From contig DATANR010000258.1 of the NCBI GenBank assembly GCA_036266155.1, positions 1-47,032 of the forward strand: 47,032 nucleotides of DNA, written 5' to 3'. A model generated the notes under the pieces. It saw only the letters and a program-made list of their open reading frames with translations. It was not told where the DNA came from and ran no database searches. How positions within the stretch are numbered: position 1 is the first letter of the stretch; the number at the start of each line of letters is the position of its first letter. The translations under genes were made by a program, and so were the position numbers. Positions 1 through 8,215 of this stretch are shown here, one piece after another. The stretch comes from SIAJ01 sp036266155. GTDB lineage: Bacteria; Planctomycetota; Planctomycetia; Gemmatales; Gemmataceae.

Positions 1-33
1 CCCAGCCCCCTCTCCGAAGCGGAGAGGGGGAGA
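1..33. repeat. GC-rich palindromic intergenic repeat, half copy
   Basis: The palindrome CCCTCTCCGAAGCGGAGAGGG lies directly downstream of the pseudo-HtrA gene. It matches the right half of the paired copies at about 3049-3151 and 4500-4602, so the rest of this unit probably lies outside the window. Confidence 0.8.
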
Positions 34-37
34 AAGG

Positions 38-1129
38 CTATCGCTTCGGCAGCGGTATCAAATCGACCTGCACCGCCGTGAGCTGGTCGCCACGGCGGAT
101 TTCCACCTGAACTTTGTCGCCGGGGTTGTAGCGGCGAATCAGATCGCGGAACGAGTCAGTGCTATAGACCGGCTCGCCGTCGAGATAGATCACCAGGTCG
201 TCCGGCTTCAACCCGGCCTTGGCGGCCGGCGAGCCGGGCTCGATCGCTTCAATGTAGGGCGGCGTGCGATCGACCACCTTCGGCACGAAGATGATCCCCG
301 TGTGCACGCGCGGGTTCTTTAGATTCTCGATTTCGGGCTTCGGGTCAGTCTTGACCCACTTATCTTGAATCGCCAGGTCGACGAATTGAGCGAGCGTGAA
401 CGTCTTCTTCTCGCCCTTGATCGTCACCTCGGCCTTGGTCGTCAACGGCATCGCGTAGTTGACCCACGTGTCCGTCTGGTTGTTGCGGAACTCCTTGCCA
501 ATCATGCCGAGCAAGTTGCCCTTGCGATCGATCAAGGCGCCGCCCGCGGCGCCCGGATTGTTCGTGATCGTGTCGAGATAGAGCACGTCGCCGTGGTAGG
601 GCACCTCGAACTGCCCACGCCGGGCCGACAACTTACCGACGGCCGTGATCATCGCACGCTGAACGCTCATCATCTCGTCGCGGTCGGCGACCTTATACAT
701 GTTGGACAAGGCCATCACCCACGTACCCGGCTCGGCCTTCATCGTCTTGGCTGATTCGATCACATCGAAGTACGGCAAGTCCAACGGCAGGACATCCTTT
801 TCCTTCTTGGGTTGATCGATCTGCAGAATCGCGGCATCGAACTCCGGCTCGATCATCTTGATCTTGAACGGATATTTGCGGCCGTCGGGAAGATGCAAGC
901 GCAGCTCGCGGCCGTCGAGAAACTGCGACGCCGCCGTGAGGATGTGTCCTTCCTTCGAAACCAATATGCCCGTGCCGAACGACTCGGCCCCACGATAGCC
1001 GCCGGCGCCGAAAAGCTTGACGAGCTTTTCATTCGCGGACGTCGCCACCGGGACATAGGGGTCGGTGGCCCGCGCCGCGGGGACGGCGAGGAACAGAAGA
1101 GCAACAGGTGTAAATCGGAGTGCGTTCAT
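38..1129 (-). CDS. HtrA-like trypsin-fold PDZ protein lacking catalytic His and Ser (pseudoprotease)
   Basis: Exported 363-aa protein with a trypsin-like domain and a C-terminal PDZ domain (about residues 270-363). The start at 1129 gives a clean signal peptide, MNALRFTPVALLFLAVPAARA. The fold is recognisable, but the usual ILTNxHVV reads ILTAASQF, putting Ser about where the catalytic His (about residue 68) should be. The usual GNSGGP reads GAAGGA, putting Ala in place of the nucleophile (about residue 195). The Asp in EFDAAIL (about 98) remains. Proteolysis is therefore unlikely. A binding, chaperone or regulatory role is inferred, possibly on the active HtrA-type protease encoded 52 bases upstream. 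A 12-bp hairpin lies between the two genes. Confidence 0.85.
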   Translation of the reverse strand: MNALRFTPVALLFLAVPAARATDPYVPVATSANEKLVKLFGAGGYRGAESFGTGILVSKEGHILTAASQFLDGRELRLHLPDGRKYPFKIKMIEPEFDAAILQIDQPKKEKDVLPLDLPYFDVIESAKTMKAEPGTWVMALSNMYKVADRDEMMSVQRAMITAVGKLSARRGQFEVPYHGDVLYLDTITNNPGAAGGALIDRKGNLLGMIGKEFRNNQTDTWVNYAMPLTTKAEVTIKGEKKTFTLAQFVDLAIQDKWVKTDPKPEIENLKNPRVHTGIIFVPKVVDRTPPYIEAIEPGSPAAKAGLKPDDLVIYLDGEPVYSTDSFRDLIRRYNPGDKVQVEIRRGDQLTAVQVDLIPLPKR

Positions 1130-1145
1130 AATGGTCGCATGAGGA

Positions 1146-1173
1146 AAGCCCACGGACGTCCGTCCGTGGGCTT
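1146..1173 (-). terminator. Intercistronic hairpin between the two HtrA-like genes
   Basis: AAGCCCACGGAC pairs with GTCCGTGGGCTT around a 4-base loop (12-bp perfect stem), 7 bases after the upstream stop. On the minus strand it is followed only by TTCCTC, so it may attenuate or stabilise mRNA rather than fully terminate. Confidence 0.5.
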
Positions 1174-1180
1174 CGGTGTC

Positions 1181-3022
1181 TTACTTCAACTGTTGAATCT
1201 TGATGTTGAACACGGCAAAGCGCTTGTCCGCGTTGCGGACTTCCATTCGGTGGGCGAGCGTCTTGCCGCCGGCATCCTTGAAGTCGCCGAAATACAGTTC
1301 GCACGGGTCGGACGAGCGATCGACGAGGACCTCGGCGGCAATCAACGCACCTTCGGGGAACGGCGTTTTGCCGGCGAACTGCGGGTTGAGGTCGGCGCGA
1401 TAGTAGTACCACTTGGCCGGCACATTGCCGTGCTCCGTCCGAATCACTTCCGCCCAGACGCGATATTCATCGAGCTTTTTCTTGGGCTTCGGGTCCTTGG
1501 GATCTTCAATCGGCAGGAAGTAAACGGGTTCGACGCCCGCGTGATTGCACTTGTCGCCTTCGGAACTCGCCGGCCCCAACGTCAGTAGCCGCTTGTATTG
1601 ATAGAGGGCCATCATGAGCCCGCCCGTGAACGGCGGCTCGGTCAGATCGGCCGTGGTCAAGCCCTGATTCTGCGGCTCGAGTTTGTAGTCGGTCAGGCCG
1701 AGCTGCACCGTGACGAGCGGGTGCGTGTTCTTCGGGTCGGCGGGGTCCTTGACTTCCTCCATCTTGATGATGAAGTCGCCGCCGCGCATGTCGCGGTCGT
1801 AGGTGCCGGTCCAGACCCAATCGCCCGTCAACATACCGAAGTCGGCGAGCTTCTTGTTCGCGGCCAGTACACGGGCACGTTCTTGTTTGTTGAAGTAGTA
1901 GTTGGCAAAACCCTTGCGTTCTTCAAAGACCTTCGCGCCTTCGCCAAACGCCTTCGGCTTGGGAGGCTCCGGCTGACCGGTCGGGGCCTTCTTGACGACA
2001 GCCGGCGTATAGCTCATCAGGCGCATCAGCGTCTCGCGCTTTTCGTTGCCGCGCTTGTACGTGACCGGCACGCGCCATTCCTTCGGATAGATGCCAAGCG
2101 CCGACTTGAATTGGTTGACCGTCCGCACCTCGCGGCCCGCGAAGTTCAAGAGTTCGTCGCCTTCCGCGAGGCCGCGGCGAAAGGCGTCGGACTCTTCGAG
2201 AACGGCGTTCACGACTAGGCGTGAGAGATCGCCGTCCTCGCTCAACTGCGTATTCACGGTGGCGCCGAGCGTGGCATGATCGCAGAAGATGCCGGCCCGC
2301 ATGTGGCCGAGAAAATTCTTCGCGGTGTTGATCGGCAGGCCATAGCCGATGCCGGTATTGAACGCCCCCCGCTTGCCCGGCGCACCGCCATACACGAGGC
2401 CGATCACCTGGCCCTTCATGTTGAAGATCGGCCCGCCGGAGTTGCCCTGATTGGCGGCCGTGTCGTACTGGATCGCATCCGTGTGCTCGGCGAACCCGAA
2501 GTCCGAGTAGCGACCGACGCCGCTGACGAGGCCGAACGACACCGACGGCGTGAAATCCGTCGCCAGCAATTGGGCGTTGCCCATGATCAGCGTCCAGTCG
2601 CCGGCGTGCAACGTGCCACTGTCACCCAACTCGGCGATCGGAAACTTGTCGCCCGCCTTCTTTGGGAACAGCTTGATGAGAGCCACGTCACCCGTGCGGT
2701 CACAGCCGACGGTGACGGCGTCGTACATTTCGCCGTTGGGCAAGCCGCACGCGAACGTCGGCGTCACGCCGCTGAAGCCGGGGCCAGCGACGACGTGGTA
2801 ATTCGTCAAGCAATAGCCATCCGGATCGATGATGACGCCGGAACCACCACCCGCGATGCGCCCACGCGGATCACCCTGAAAGTCCTTCATGAACACGGCC
2901 ACGACGGCGGGACGGACCTTGCGGATCAAGTCGACGCGCGACAGCTCGGCGTCCTTCACCGGGTCGGCGGCGGGGGCGACCCCTGCGACAAACATTGAGG
3001 CAATCAGAAGTAGCTTGCGCAT
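1181..3022 (-). CDS. HtrA/DegP-type trypsin-like serine protease with PDZ and extra C-terminal domain
   Basis: Exported 613-aa serine protease. MRKLLLIASMFVAGVAPAA is a signal peptide. The triad is intact: H76 in CLTNYHVV, D112 in GDVALIKL and S195 in NQGNSGGP. A PDZ domain spans about residues 262-335. About 220 further residues form an unrecognised domain, rich in beta-strand-like sequence, which typical DegP proteins lack. It probably acts in the periplasm-like compartment or envelope on misfolded or specific proteins. The gene lies downstream of the NPCBM-protein gene and upstream of a catalytically dead HtrA-like gene, all on the same strand. The identity of the extra C-terminal domain is unknown. 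Confidence 0.9.
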   Translation of the reverse strand: MRKLLLIASMFVAGVAPAADPVKDAELSRVDLIRKVRPAVVAVFMKDFQGDPRGRIAGGGSGVIIDPDGYCLTNYHVVAGPGFSGVTPTFACGLPNGEMYDAVTVGCDRTGDVALIKLFPKKAGDKFPIAELGDSGTLHAGDWTLIMGNAQLLATDFTPSVSFGLVSGVGRYSDFGFAEHTDAIQYDTAANQGNSGGPIFNMKGQVIGLVYGGAPGKRGAFNTGIGYGLPINTAKNFLGHMRAGIFCDHATLGATVNTQLSEDGDLSRLVVNAVLEESDAFRRGLAEGDELLNFAGREVRTVNQFKSALGIYPKEWRVPVTYKRGNEKRETLMRLMSYTPAVVKKAPTGQPEPPKPKAFGEGAKVFEERKGFANYYFNKQERARVLAANKKLADFGMLTGDWVWTGTYDRDMRGGDFIIKMEEVKDPADPKNTHPLVTVQLGLTDYKLEPQNQGLTTADLTEPPFTGGLMMALYQYKRLLTLGPASSEGDKCNHAGVEPVYFLPIEDPKDPKPKKKLDEYRVWAEVIRTEHGNVPAKWYYYRADLNPQFAGKTPFPEGALIAAEVLVDRSSDPCELYFGDFKDAGGKTLAHRMEVRNADKRFAVFNIKIQQLK

Positions 3023-3048
3023 GAAGGTTACTCAGTCATCTGTCCGGT

Positions 3049-3151
3049 TCCCCCTCCCCGCTTCGGGGAGGGGGTTAGGGGGAGAGGTCTCGGCTGGGCC
3101 CAAGCGAATACCTCTCCCCCCAGCCCCCTCTCCGAAGCGGAGAGGGGGAGC
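3049..3151. repeat. Inverted pair of GC-rich palindromic repeats
   Basis: Two palindromic units (CCCCTCCCCGCTTCGGGGAG and CCCCTCTCCGAAGCGGAGAG) flank inner arms TTAGGGGGAGAGGT and ACCTCTCCCCCCAG. They form a nested inverted dimer of about 100 bases with a spacer of about 23 bases. It fills the gap between the HtrA gene and the NPCBM-protein gene, and the same dimer recurs at 4500-4602. Confidence 0.85.
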
Positions 3152-3156
3152 CAATC

Positions 3157-4395
3157 CTATTTCAACACCCGTGCATTCCCCAAACTCACCTGGTTCCCCA
3201 GGTCGGTCACCGAGCCGTCTGACTCCACCGTGATCTTAAGCCGGTCGACGTTGGTCACATTCAAGTTCAGGTCCGTCGCCTTGTCGCCCTTTTTCACGAT
3301 GCCCTTGAACAGAATCGCCGTGCCGTCGTCGATCGTCAGCTTCACCTGACTCGGCGCGAGGTTCTCCGGATCGGAATCGACGCCGGCAACGGCGCGGAAC
3401 ACCTTGTACGCGCCCTTGAGTTCGTACGTGATGACCGTCTTGGCCTTGAGCGTCAGCCCTTTCGGATACGTCTCGCCCTTGCCCGCGGCGGGATCGATCA
3501 TCAACCGGATCGGCCGCTTGTCGAGTGTCTTGTCACGCTGATAGTGCTCCGGATCCGTCCCCGACTCATCCAGGCCGACCGGATCGAGGTCGGAAAGAAA
3601 CTTGATCGCCCCGGCCGCGAAGTCGAACTTCGACACCAGGTTCGCCGCCAACTCGACCTTCACGCCCGAGACCAGCGTCGCCGCGTAGCCGGTTGCGGTT
3701 CGCGTCACCGCCTGAGCAACCAGCTCGTTGCCGTCCGAATCGATGATCTTGCAGATGGCTGGCGGGACGTTGTCCACCTTCGACGGCGCGAAGATCATCC
3801 CTGCCAATTGGGTTAAGCGCTTGTCGCCTTCTTCCGGATCCTTCTCGCCCTTGAATTTGATCGTCCCCGCGGCCGAGTCGCCGGCGCCAAACGTGCCCGC
3901 ATAAGCATCCAGGTCCGTGCCGGTCGGCTTCTTGAACACGAACTGGTCGAAGCGCCCCCGATTGCGGAGAAGGTTGCGAAAGTCCTGCTCTAGCTTCAGG
4001 TTGCCCGCTTCTCGATTGACGGCGTACAGAGCCGGGCGCATCGGTACCGTGATGCTGCGCACCGCGGCGCCCTTGGCGGTAGGCAATAGCTTCAGTTCGA
4101 CCATCTCACCTTTAATGACGATCTCGGAGCACCTGAACAACGACCCGTCGATCAATTCGACGGTCGTGTGCGGCTTGCCCGTCTCCATCGCCTTGGGGGT
4201 TGGCCCCGTAATCACCGAATGAAGGGTGGTGACGAGGAACTTTTCTTCGCCGGCCGGCGACTTGAAGGTGAGTTCGTTGCCGGTGATGGCGACGATGTCG
4301 CCGGTGAGCTTCTTGCCTTCGAGCGTGGCCAGTTCCGCGGCCCGAAGCGTTGGTGCCAGTAACAACAAGGCGGGGAGGGTGCGGAGTAGGCTCAT
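3157..4395 (-). CDS. Exported NPCBM-domain protein
   Basis: 412-aa exported protein. The start at 4395 gives the signal peptide MSLLRTLPALLLLAPTLRAA; the open frame extends upstream only through the palindromic repeat. The first 270 or so residues are beta-rich and unrecognised. The C-terminal part (about 285-410) resembles the NPCBM/NEW2 carbohydrate-binding-like fold abundant in planctomycetes: an ITYELKGAYKVFRAVAGVD core, then a KLTIDDGTAILFKG strand pair, and a final LGNARVLK. A binding role in the envelope, perhaps to glycans, is inferred; no catalytic motif is visible. It sits in a same-strand series with the HtrA genes but is separated by repeat elements on both sides. Confidence 0.75.
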   Translation of the reverse strand: MSLLRTLPALLLLAPTLRAAELATLEGKKLTGDIVAITGNELTFKSPAGEEKFLVTTLHSVITGPTPKAMETGKPHTTVELIDGSLFRCSEIVIKGEMVELKLLPTAKGAAVRSITVPMRPALYAVNREAGNLKLEQDFRNLLRNRGRFDQFVFKKPTGTDLDAYAGTFGAGDSAAGTIKFKGEKDPEEGDKRLTQLAGMIFAPSKVDNVPPAICKIIDSDGNELVAQAVTRTATGYAATLVSGVKVELAANLVSKFDFAAGAIKFLSDLDPVGLDESGTDPEHYQRDKTLDKRPIRLMIDPAAGKGETYPKGLTLKAKTVITYELKGAYKVFRAVAGVDSDPENLAPSQVKLTIDDGTAILFKGIVKKGDKATDLNLNVTNVDRLKITVESDGSVTDLGNQVSLGNARVLK

Positions 4396-4499
4396 GGGGT
4401 GCAAATCCATTGGGGCGGAGTGCAAATTCATCCTACGAAGTGGCGCGCGAGAGGAATGCGTCAGGCGTGTAACACGGTGATTCGGAACTCTTGTCTTGT

Positions 4500-4602
4500 C
4501 CCCCCTCTCCGCTTCGGAGAGGGGGTTAGGGGGAGAGGTCTTCGTTCGGGCTCGCCAATAACCTCTCCCCCCGGCCCCCTCTCCGAAGCGGAGAGGGGGA
4601 GT
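4500..4602. repeat. Inverted pair of GC-rich palindromic repeats
   Basis: Second full copy of the dimer at 3049-3151: CCCCTCTCCGCTTCGGAGAG, then GGGGGAGAGGT, a spacer, ACCTCTCCCCCC, and CCCCTCTCCGAAGCGGAGAG. The outer parts are nearly identical to the first copy while the central spacer differs, as expected if the arms are under pairing constraint or are mobile. Confidence 0.85.
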
Positions 4603-4605
4603 AAA

Positions 4606-4650
4606 AACGCCGCGGGCCGTGGCCGCTCTGGAGTGGCCACGGCCCGCGTT
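4606..4650 (-). terminator. Strong intrinsic terminator after the 358-aa exported protein gene
   Basis: CGCGGGCCGTGGCC (4611-4624) pairs perfectly with GGCCACGGCCCGCG (4635-4648) around a 10-base loop. On the minus strand the stem is followed by GCGTTTTTAC, a U-tract, about 20 bases after the stop of the gene ending at 4670. Confidence 0.85.
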
Positions 4651-4669
4651 GGCGAAATCGCCTGTCACA

Positions 4670-5746
4670 TTACGGCTGCTTGGCCGAGGCGCTCGACAAC
4701 GCCTTGAAGTAGTCCTCGATCACCACGCGGTAACGGGCCGGCAGGTCCTTGGTGATGTCCATGATCGCCTTGGCTCGTTCCTTCTCGGGCATGGTGCCCC
4801 AGCTCTTGGCGATCGTCGCCAGCTTCTTCTCGTCGACGGTGCCGTTGCCGTTGCCGCCCATGATCGCGCTATCCGGGGCCGGGCTGCTGGAGCGGATCGT
4901 GCCCTTGCCGATCTGGTTGCCCTGGCCGCCACCTGGGCAGCAACCGCCGTTGCACTGGCCCTTGCACTGGTTTTCCTTTTCCTTGATGAGTTCATCGAGG
5001 CGGAAAACGATCTTCTTCTGGATGTCCTGCGTCGTCTTGCCGCCACGGGACTGGCCGAGCCGACGCTCGGAGTTATCCATCAGGCGACGGATGTTCGACA
5101 GGGCCTTCTCGTCCTTGGTCCAGGTCGCCATTTCGACGAACATGATGCGGCCGAGCATCGTGTAGCGGTCCGGAGCGTCGGCGACGTCGTCGAGCAGGCG
5201 AACGATCGTCCGCATGGCGTCGTCCTTCTTCATCAGCGAGTGCTCAGCCACCGCGCGATGGAAGAAATAGGCGGCCGGGTCGACCGTCTGCTCGGCCTTG
5301 ATGCCGGCCAACGCGTCGAGCGATTCTTCGTAGACGCGCCCGTTGGTCAGGCCGCGTGCGAAGCCGAGAGCCAGGTTGGCCCGCAGGTAGGGGTCGGCCT
5401 TCTCGTCCTTCACGATAGCGGGCACCGCCTTCGGCGCCTCGACGGCGGCATTGCGGGCCGCGGTCATCGCGGCCTTGGCGTCGGCGTTGCCGAGTTCCAG
5501 GGTCGCGATCGTCCGGTCGAGGACCGAAACCTCGGCCTCCGACCAGATCTTGTCGAAGGCGGCCTGGTCGAACTTGCCGACCTTCTTCAGCCATGCCTCG
5601 GCCTGGGCCTTGCCAGCTTCCGGGGTCAGGGCCCGCAGGGAACCAAACGTGTACTCGGCCTTATCGGCCGCATTGGCCGAGACGCTCGATCCGAGCGCGA
5701 GCCCGGCGGCGACGAGGGCCGTGGTCAGCCACTTCCGAACGCTCAC
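4670..5746 (-). CDS. Exported protein of unknown function with Cys-rich patch (GTG start)
   Basis: 358 aa. The GTG at 5746 is chosen because CCAGGAG lies 9-10 bases upstream and the product starts with the signal peptide VSVRKWLTTALVAAGLALGSS...ANA. The body is almost all helical and Ala-rich, which suggests a TPR-like alpha solenoid. Near residues 265-280 there is a compact cysteine/glycine patch (QCKGQCNGGCCPGG) that could bind metal or form disulfides. The C-terminal helices (KSWGTMPEKERAKAIMDITKDLP) resemble a motif common in planctomycete exported proteins. It is the last gene before a strong terminator and so probably closes the MoxR/vWA transcription unit. Function unknown. Confidence 0.75.
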   Translation of the reverse strand: MSVRKWLTTALVAAGLALGSSVSANAADKAEYTFGSLRALTPEAGKAQAEAWLKKVGKFDQAAFDKIWSEAEVSVLDRTIATLELGNADAKAAMTAARNAAVEAPKAVPAIVKDEKADPYLRANLALGFARGLTNGRVYEESLDALAGIKAEQTVDPAAYFFHRAVAEHSLMKKDDAMRTIVRLLDDVADAPDRYTMLGRIMFVEMATWTKDEKALSNIRRLMDNSERRLGQSRGGKTTQDIQKKIVFRLDELIKEKENQCKGQCNGGCCPGGGQGNQIGKGTIRSSSPAPDSAIMGGNGNGTVDEKKLATIAKSWGTMPEKERAKAIMDITKDLPARYRVVIEDYFKALSSASAKQP

Positions 5747-5874
5747 GGCAATTCTCCTGGCATGGCCCACGCGTGCGCGGGCAGGTTCACCAAACTTCCC
5801 GAGCATAACCGGCCCGGGGGAGAGAATCTACACTCAACTTTCCGAATCTCACAATTCCTTAATCTCTAACGCCA

Positions 5875-7815
5875 TTACTGATTCTTCTTCTTGTCCATAT
5901 TATTGATCATCGTCTCGATCTTTTCCTGCCGATCACCCAAATCTTTTAGCTCTTTCTTGATCTGCGGATCATCGGCTTGCTCCGCGCCCGGCACCTTGTT
6001 GCCATAACGCTTGGTCCGATCGTTCACCTGCACCTGCAACGTCCGAATCATCTTCAATTCGGCGATTTCATCCAACAACTTCTGCAGCTGCGGCTGATCG
6101 GGCGGCGGGCCGCCCGGCGGCGGCGGCGGGCTCTTGCCCAATTCCTGCTGGGCCTTCTTCAAGGCGTCCCGCATGTGCGTGAGCGCCTCGATAATGTCTT
6201 GCTCGATGGCCTGGGTGTCGTCGCCGACGTTCGCGTCGTGCAGCCGTTCCTTCACCCTTATCATATCCTTGCGGACTTCCTCGAACACGCCCGGGAACGC
6301 CACGGCCGAACCTTCATTCTGGAGAAGCTGGATCGCCTTGTCGGCCTCGTTGATGATCTCGGCTTCCTTGTCTTCCTGCTTCTGAGCGTTCTGGAAATCA
6401 ACCGGCTGGGCCTTCTTCTCTGGGTGCTTCGAAATCTGGACGTTGATGGCCTCGGTCGCCGACTTCACTTCGATCTGCCAGGCCAGCATCTTGTTGACGC
6501 GGGCTTCGAGGTTGGCGAGCAACCGTTCCAGTTCCTGCTCGCGAAGCTGCTTCAGGCGTTTTTCCAGCTCTTCGCGGGCCTGCCGCAGCGCATCGTCCGC
6601 CTTGGTCAGGTCTTCGCTCGCCTTCGGCCGCTTGTCCTGATCCAGGTTGCCGGCCGCGTTTTCTTCATCTGGAACGGCCTTGCGCACCTGATCGGCGCCC
6701 GGCAGCTTGTTGCCTGGCGGCGGCGGGGGCGGCGGGTTGCCGCTCGGGCTGCCCGCGGGCTTCGGCTGGCCGGACGGGCTGCCGCTCGGATTGCCCTGGC
6801 TCTTGTTGCTGGCCTGGGCGTCGCTCTTCGGGCCCGGCGGCGTCTTGGCGGCCGACCCCTTCTGATCGCCTTTATTGTCTTCCTTGTTGCGCTTCTCGGC
6901 GGTCTGGTCCTTCTTGTCACCCGCCGGCTTGCTATCGCCGCCGTCCTTCGGCGGGCCGCCCTTGGAGGCCTTGGCCCCATCACTCGGCGGGCCACCCTTG
7001 GAGGCCTTGCTCTCGGCCCCGTCCGACTTCATCGGATCGGCCTTGTCGCCGTTCGGCTTCTCGTCGGCCTTCGGATCCTTGGTGTCGTCCTTGTGTTCGC
7101 CCTGGGGATCGCCTTCCTTCGGTTCTGACTTGGCCCCACCCTTCGGCTCGCCTTCCTTCGGATTGCCGCCGGCCTTAGGCGAGCCGAGCTTGGTGGCCAG
7201 GTCGTTCACCTTGTTGGCCAATTTGTCCTGATCCTTCGCCAGCTGCTTCGGATCGCCCTTGCCCGAATCGGTCCGGGCCTGGTTGATGTTCGTCGCCCGA
7301 ATCAGGCTGTTCAGCTCGGCGAGCATCCTTTCCAGGAGCTTCTGCTCCGCCTTGATGCGATCGAGTTCGTCGTCGCTCTGGAGAATCGCAAGGATCTCTC
7401 GCAGCGCCTTGATCAGGTCGTCGTTCTGGTTGCTGGCCGACGTGATATCGCTAATCGACAGATCGAGCCCGCCGGTCTTGCTTGTCAGCGTCGAGAGCAG
7501 CTTGGTGAACTTGTTGTCGACGCCCTCCTTGTCGGCGAGGTCGATCGCCTTCTGGAGGGCCTTGGCCTTGTCCTTATCTTCGATACGATCGCTTTTTTCG
7601 AGCTTTTGCTTCAGGGCCAACAGGTTGGTCGTGAAGGCCTTGTACTGGCGTTCCAGGTTCTGCTGGCGTGCCACCAGTTCCTTGATGCCGACGTCCGGCA
7701 CGGCGACCGGCGGGGGGCCCTTGGGTGTGGCGGGGGCCGGCTGGGCTTGCAGGTTCAGGCCAACCCCGATGAGGGCCAGCGCCAGCGCTAGGATCGGCCA
7801 GTGGCGACGGATCAT
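5875..7815 (-). CDS. Exported coiled-coil protein with Lys/Gly/Pro-rich middle
   Basis: 646 aa. The ATG at 7815 has GAGGAGG about 8 bases upstream and gives the signal peptide MIRRHWPILALALALIGVGLNLQA. Residues 35-215 are charged helices. Residues about 215-400 are a low-complexity K/D/G/P/S region with two KASKGGPP repeats and a run of prolines. The rest is long coiled coil ending in KKKNQ. Nothing catalytic is visible. It lies immediately downstream of the DUF4175-like membrane protein gene, which often precedes such coiled-coil genes in planctomycetes, so it may be a structural partner of that complex. Most of the signal for recognition is composition, so the family assignment is weak. Confidence 0.8.
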   Translation of the reverse strand: MIRRHWPILALALALIGVGLNLQAQPAPATPKGPPPVAVPDVGIKELVARQQNLERQYKAFTTNLLALKQKLEKSDRIEDKDKAKALQKAIDLADKEGVDNKFTKLLSTLTSKTGGLDLSISDITSASNQNDDLIKALREILAILQSDDELDRIKAEQKLLERMLAELNSLIRATNINQARTDSGKGDPKQLAKDQDKLANKVNDLATKLGSPKAGGNPKEGEPKGGAKSEPKEGDPQGEHKDDTKDPKADEKPNGDKADPMKSDGAESKASKGGPPSDGAKASKGGPPKDGGDSKPAGDKKDQTAEKRNKEDNKGDQKGSAAKTPPGPKSDAQASNKSQGNPSGSPSGQPKPAGSPSGNPPPPPPPGNKLPGADQVRKAVPDEENAAGNLDQDKRPKASEDLTKADDALRQAREELEKRLKQLREQELERLLANLEARVNKMLAWQIEVKSATEAINVQISKHPEKKAQPVDFQNAQKQEDKEAEIINEADKAIQLLQNEGSAVAFPGVFEEVRKDMIRVKERLHDANVGDDTQAIEQDIIEALTHMRDALKKAQQELGKSPPPPPGGPPPDQPQLQKLLDEIAELKMIRTLQVQVNDRTKRYGNKVPGAEQADDPQIKKELKDLGDRQEKIETMINNMDKKKNQ

Positions 7816-8140
7816 GGAACCAACCTCCTCGACAGGAGTTGTGCTCAACCCCAGTGGACCAACATGGCGGTTCGTCGGGACAATTTAGTCGTCCCACATG
7901 CTAGGAGACGACCCGTTTCGCCATTACCAACATAGTATCCGAAGCATGTGACAATTGTTAACGTTGGTTGCCCCGCATTGCCGTAACGCCTAGTGCCAAC
8001 GCCTGCCATATACGCAAACCGGATCGTCTGTTTTACCGAACCCGTGACCACTTTTTCGCGGGCTCTCTGCTACCACTTTTTCGACGCATGGTTTCTGCCA
8101 CAAACGCCAGTTCAGGCGGAGGATACATCGAACTCCGCCA

Positions 8141-8206
8141 TCAAAGGGCGCCAACCCCATACACCCCTGGCGCTCTTCGTGGCGCTCTTTGGTTGGCGCC
8201 CTTTGA
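8141..8206 (-). terminator. Large perfect hairpin after the DUF4175-like gene
   Basis: TCAAAGGGCGCCAACC (8141-8156) is the exact reverse complement of GGTTGGCGCCCTTTGA (8191-8206). The 34-base loop contains a direct repeat of TGGCGCTCTT. The stem begins 10 bases past the stop of the gene ending at 8216. There is no U-tract, so it may be an mRNA-stabilising or partial termination element. The remaining stretch up to 7816 holds no gene that I can support and probably carries the leader or promoter of the coiled-coil gene. Confidence 0.6.
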
Positions 8207-8215
8207 ATTCAGGCC

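Noticed and set aside
3049..4602. Palindromic repeats as a CRISPR array
   Set aside because: Copies are not regularly spaced direct repeats with unique spacers; they are inverted dimers between genes.
4396..4668. Longer N-terminus for the NPCBM protein
   Set aside because: The extra codons read through the palindromic repeat, and the downstream ATG gives a clean signal peptide.
4619..5869. A 416-codon plus-strand frame
   Set aside because: It starts inside a terminator hairpin and lies opposite an exported protein with a good GTG start and ribosome site.
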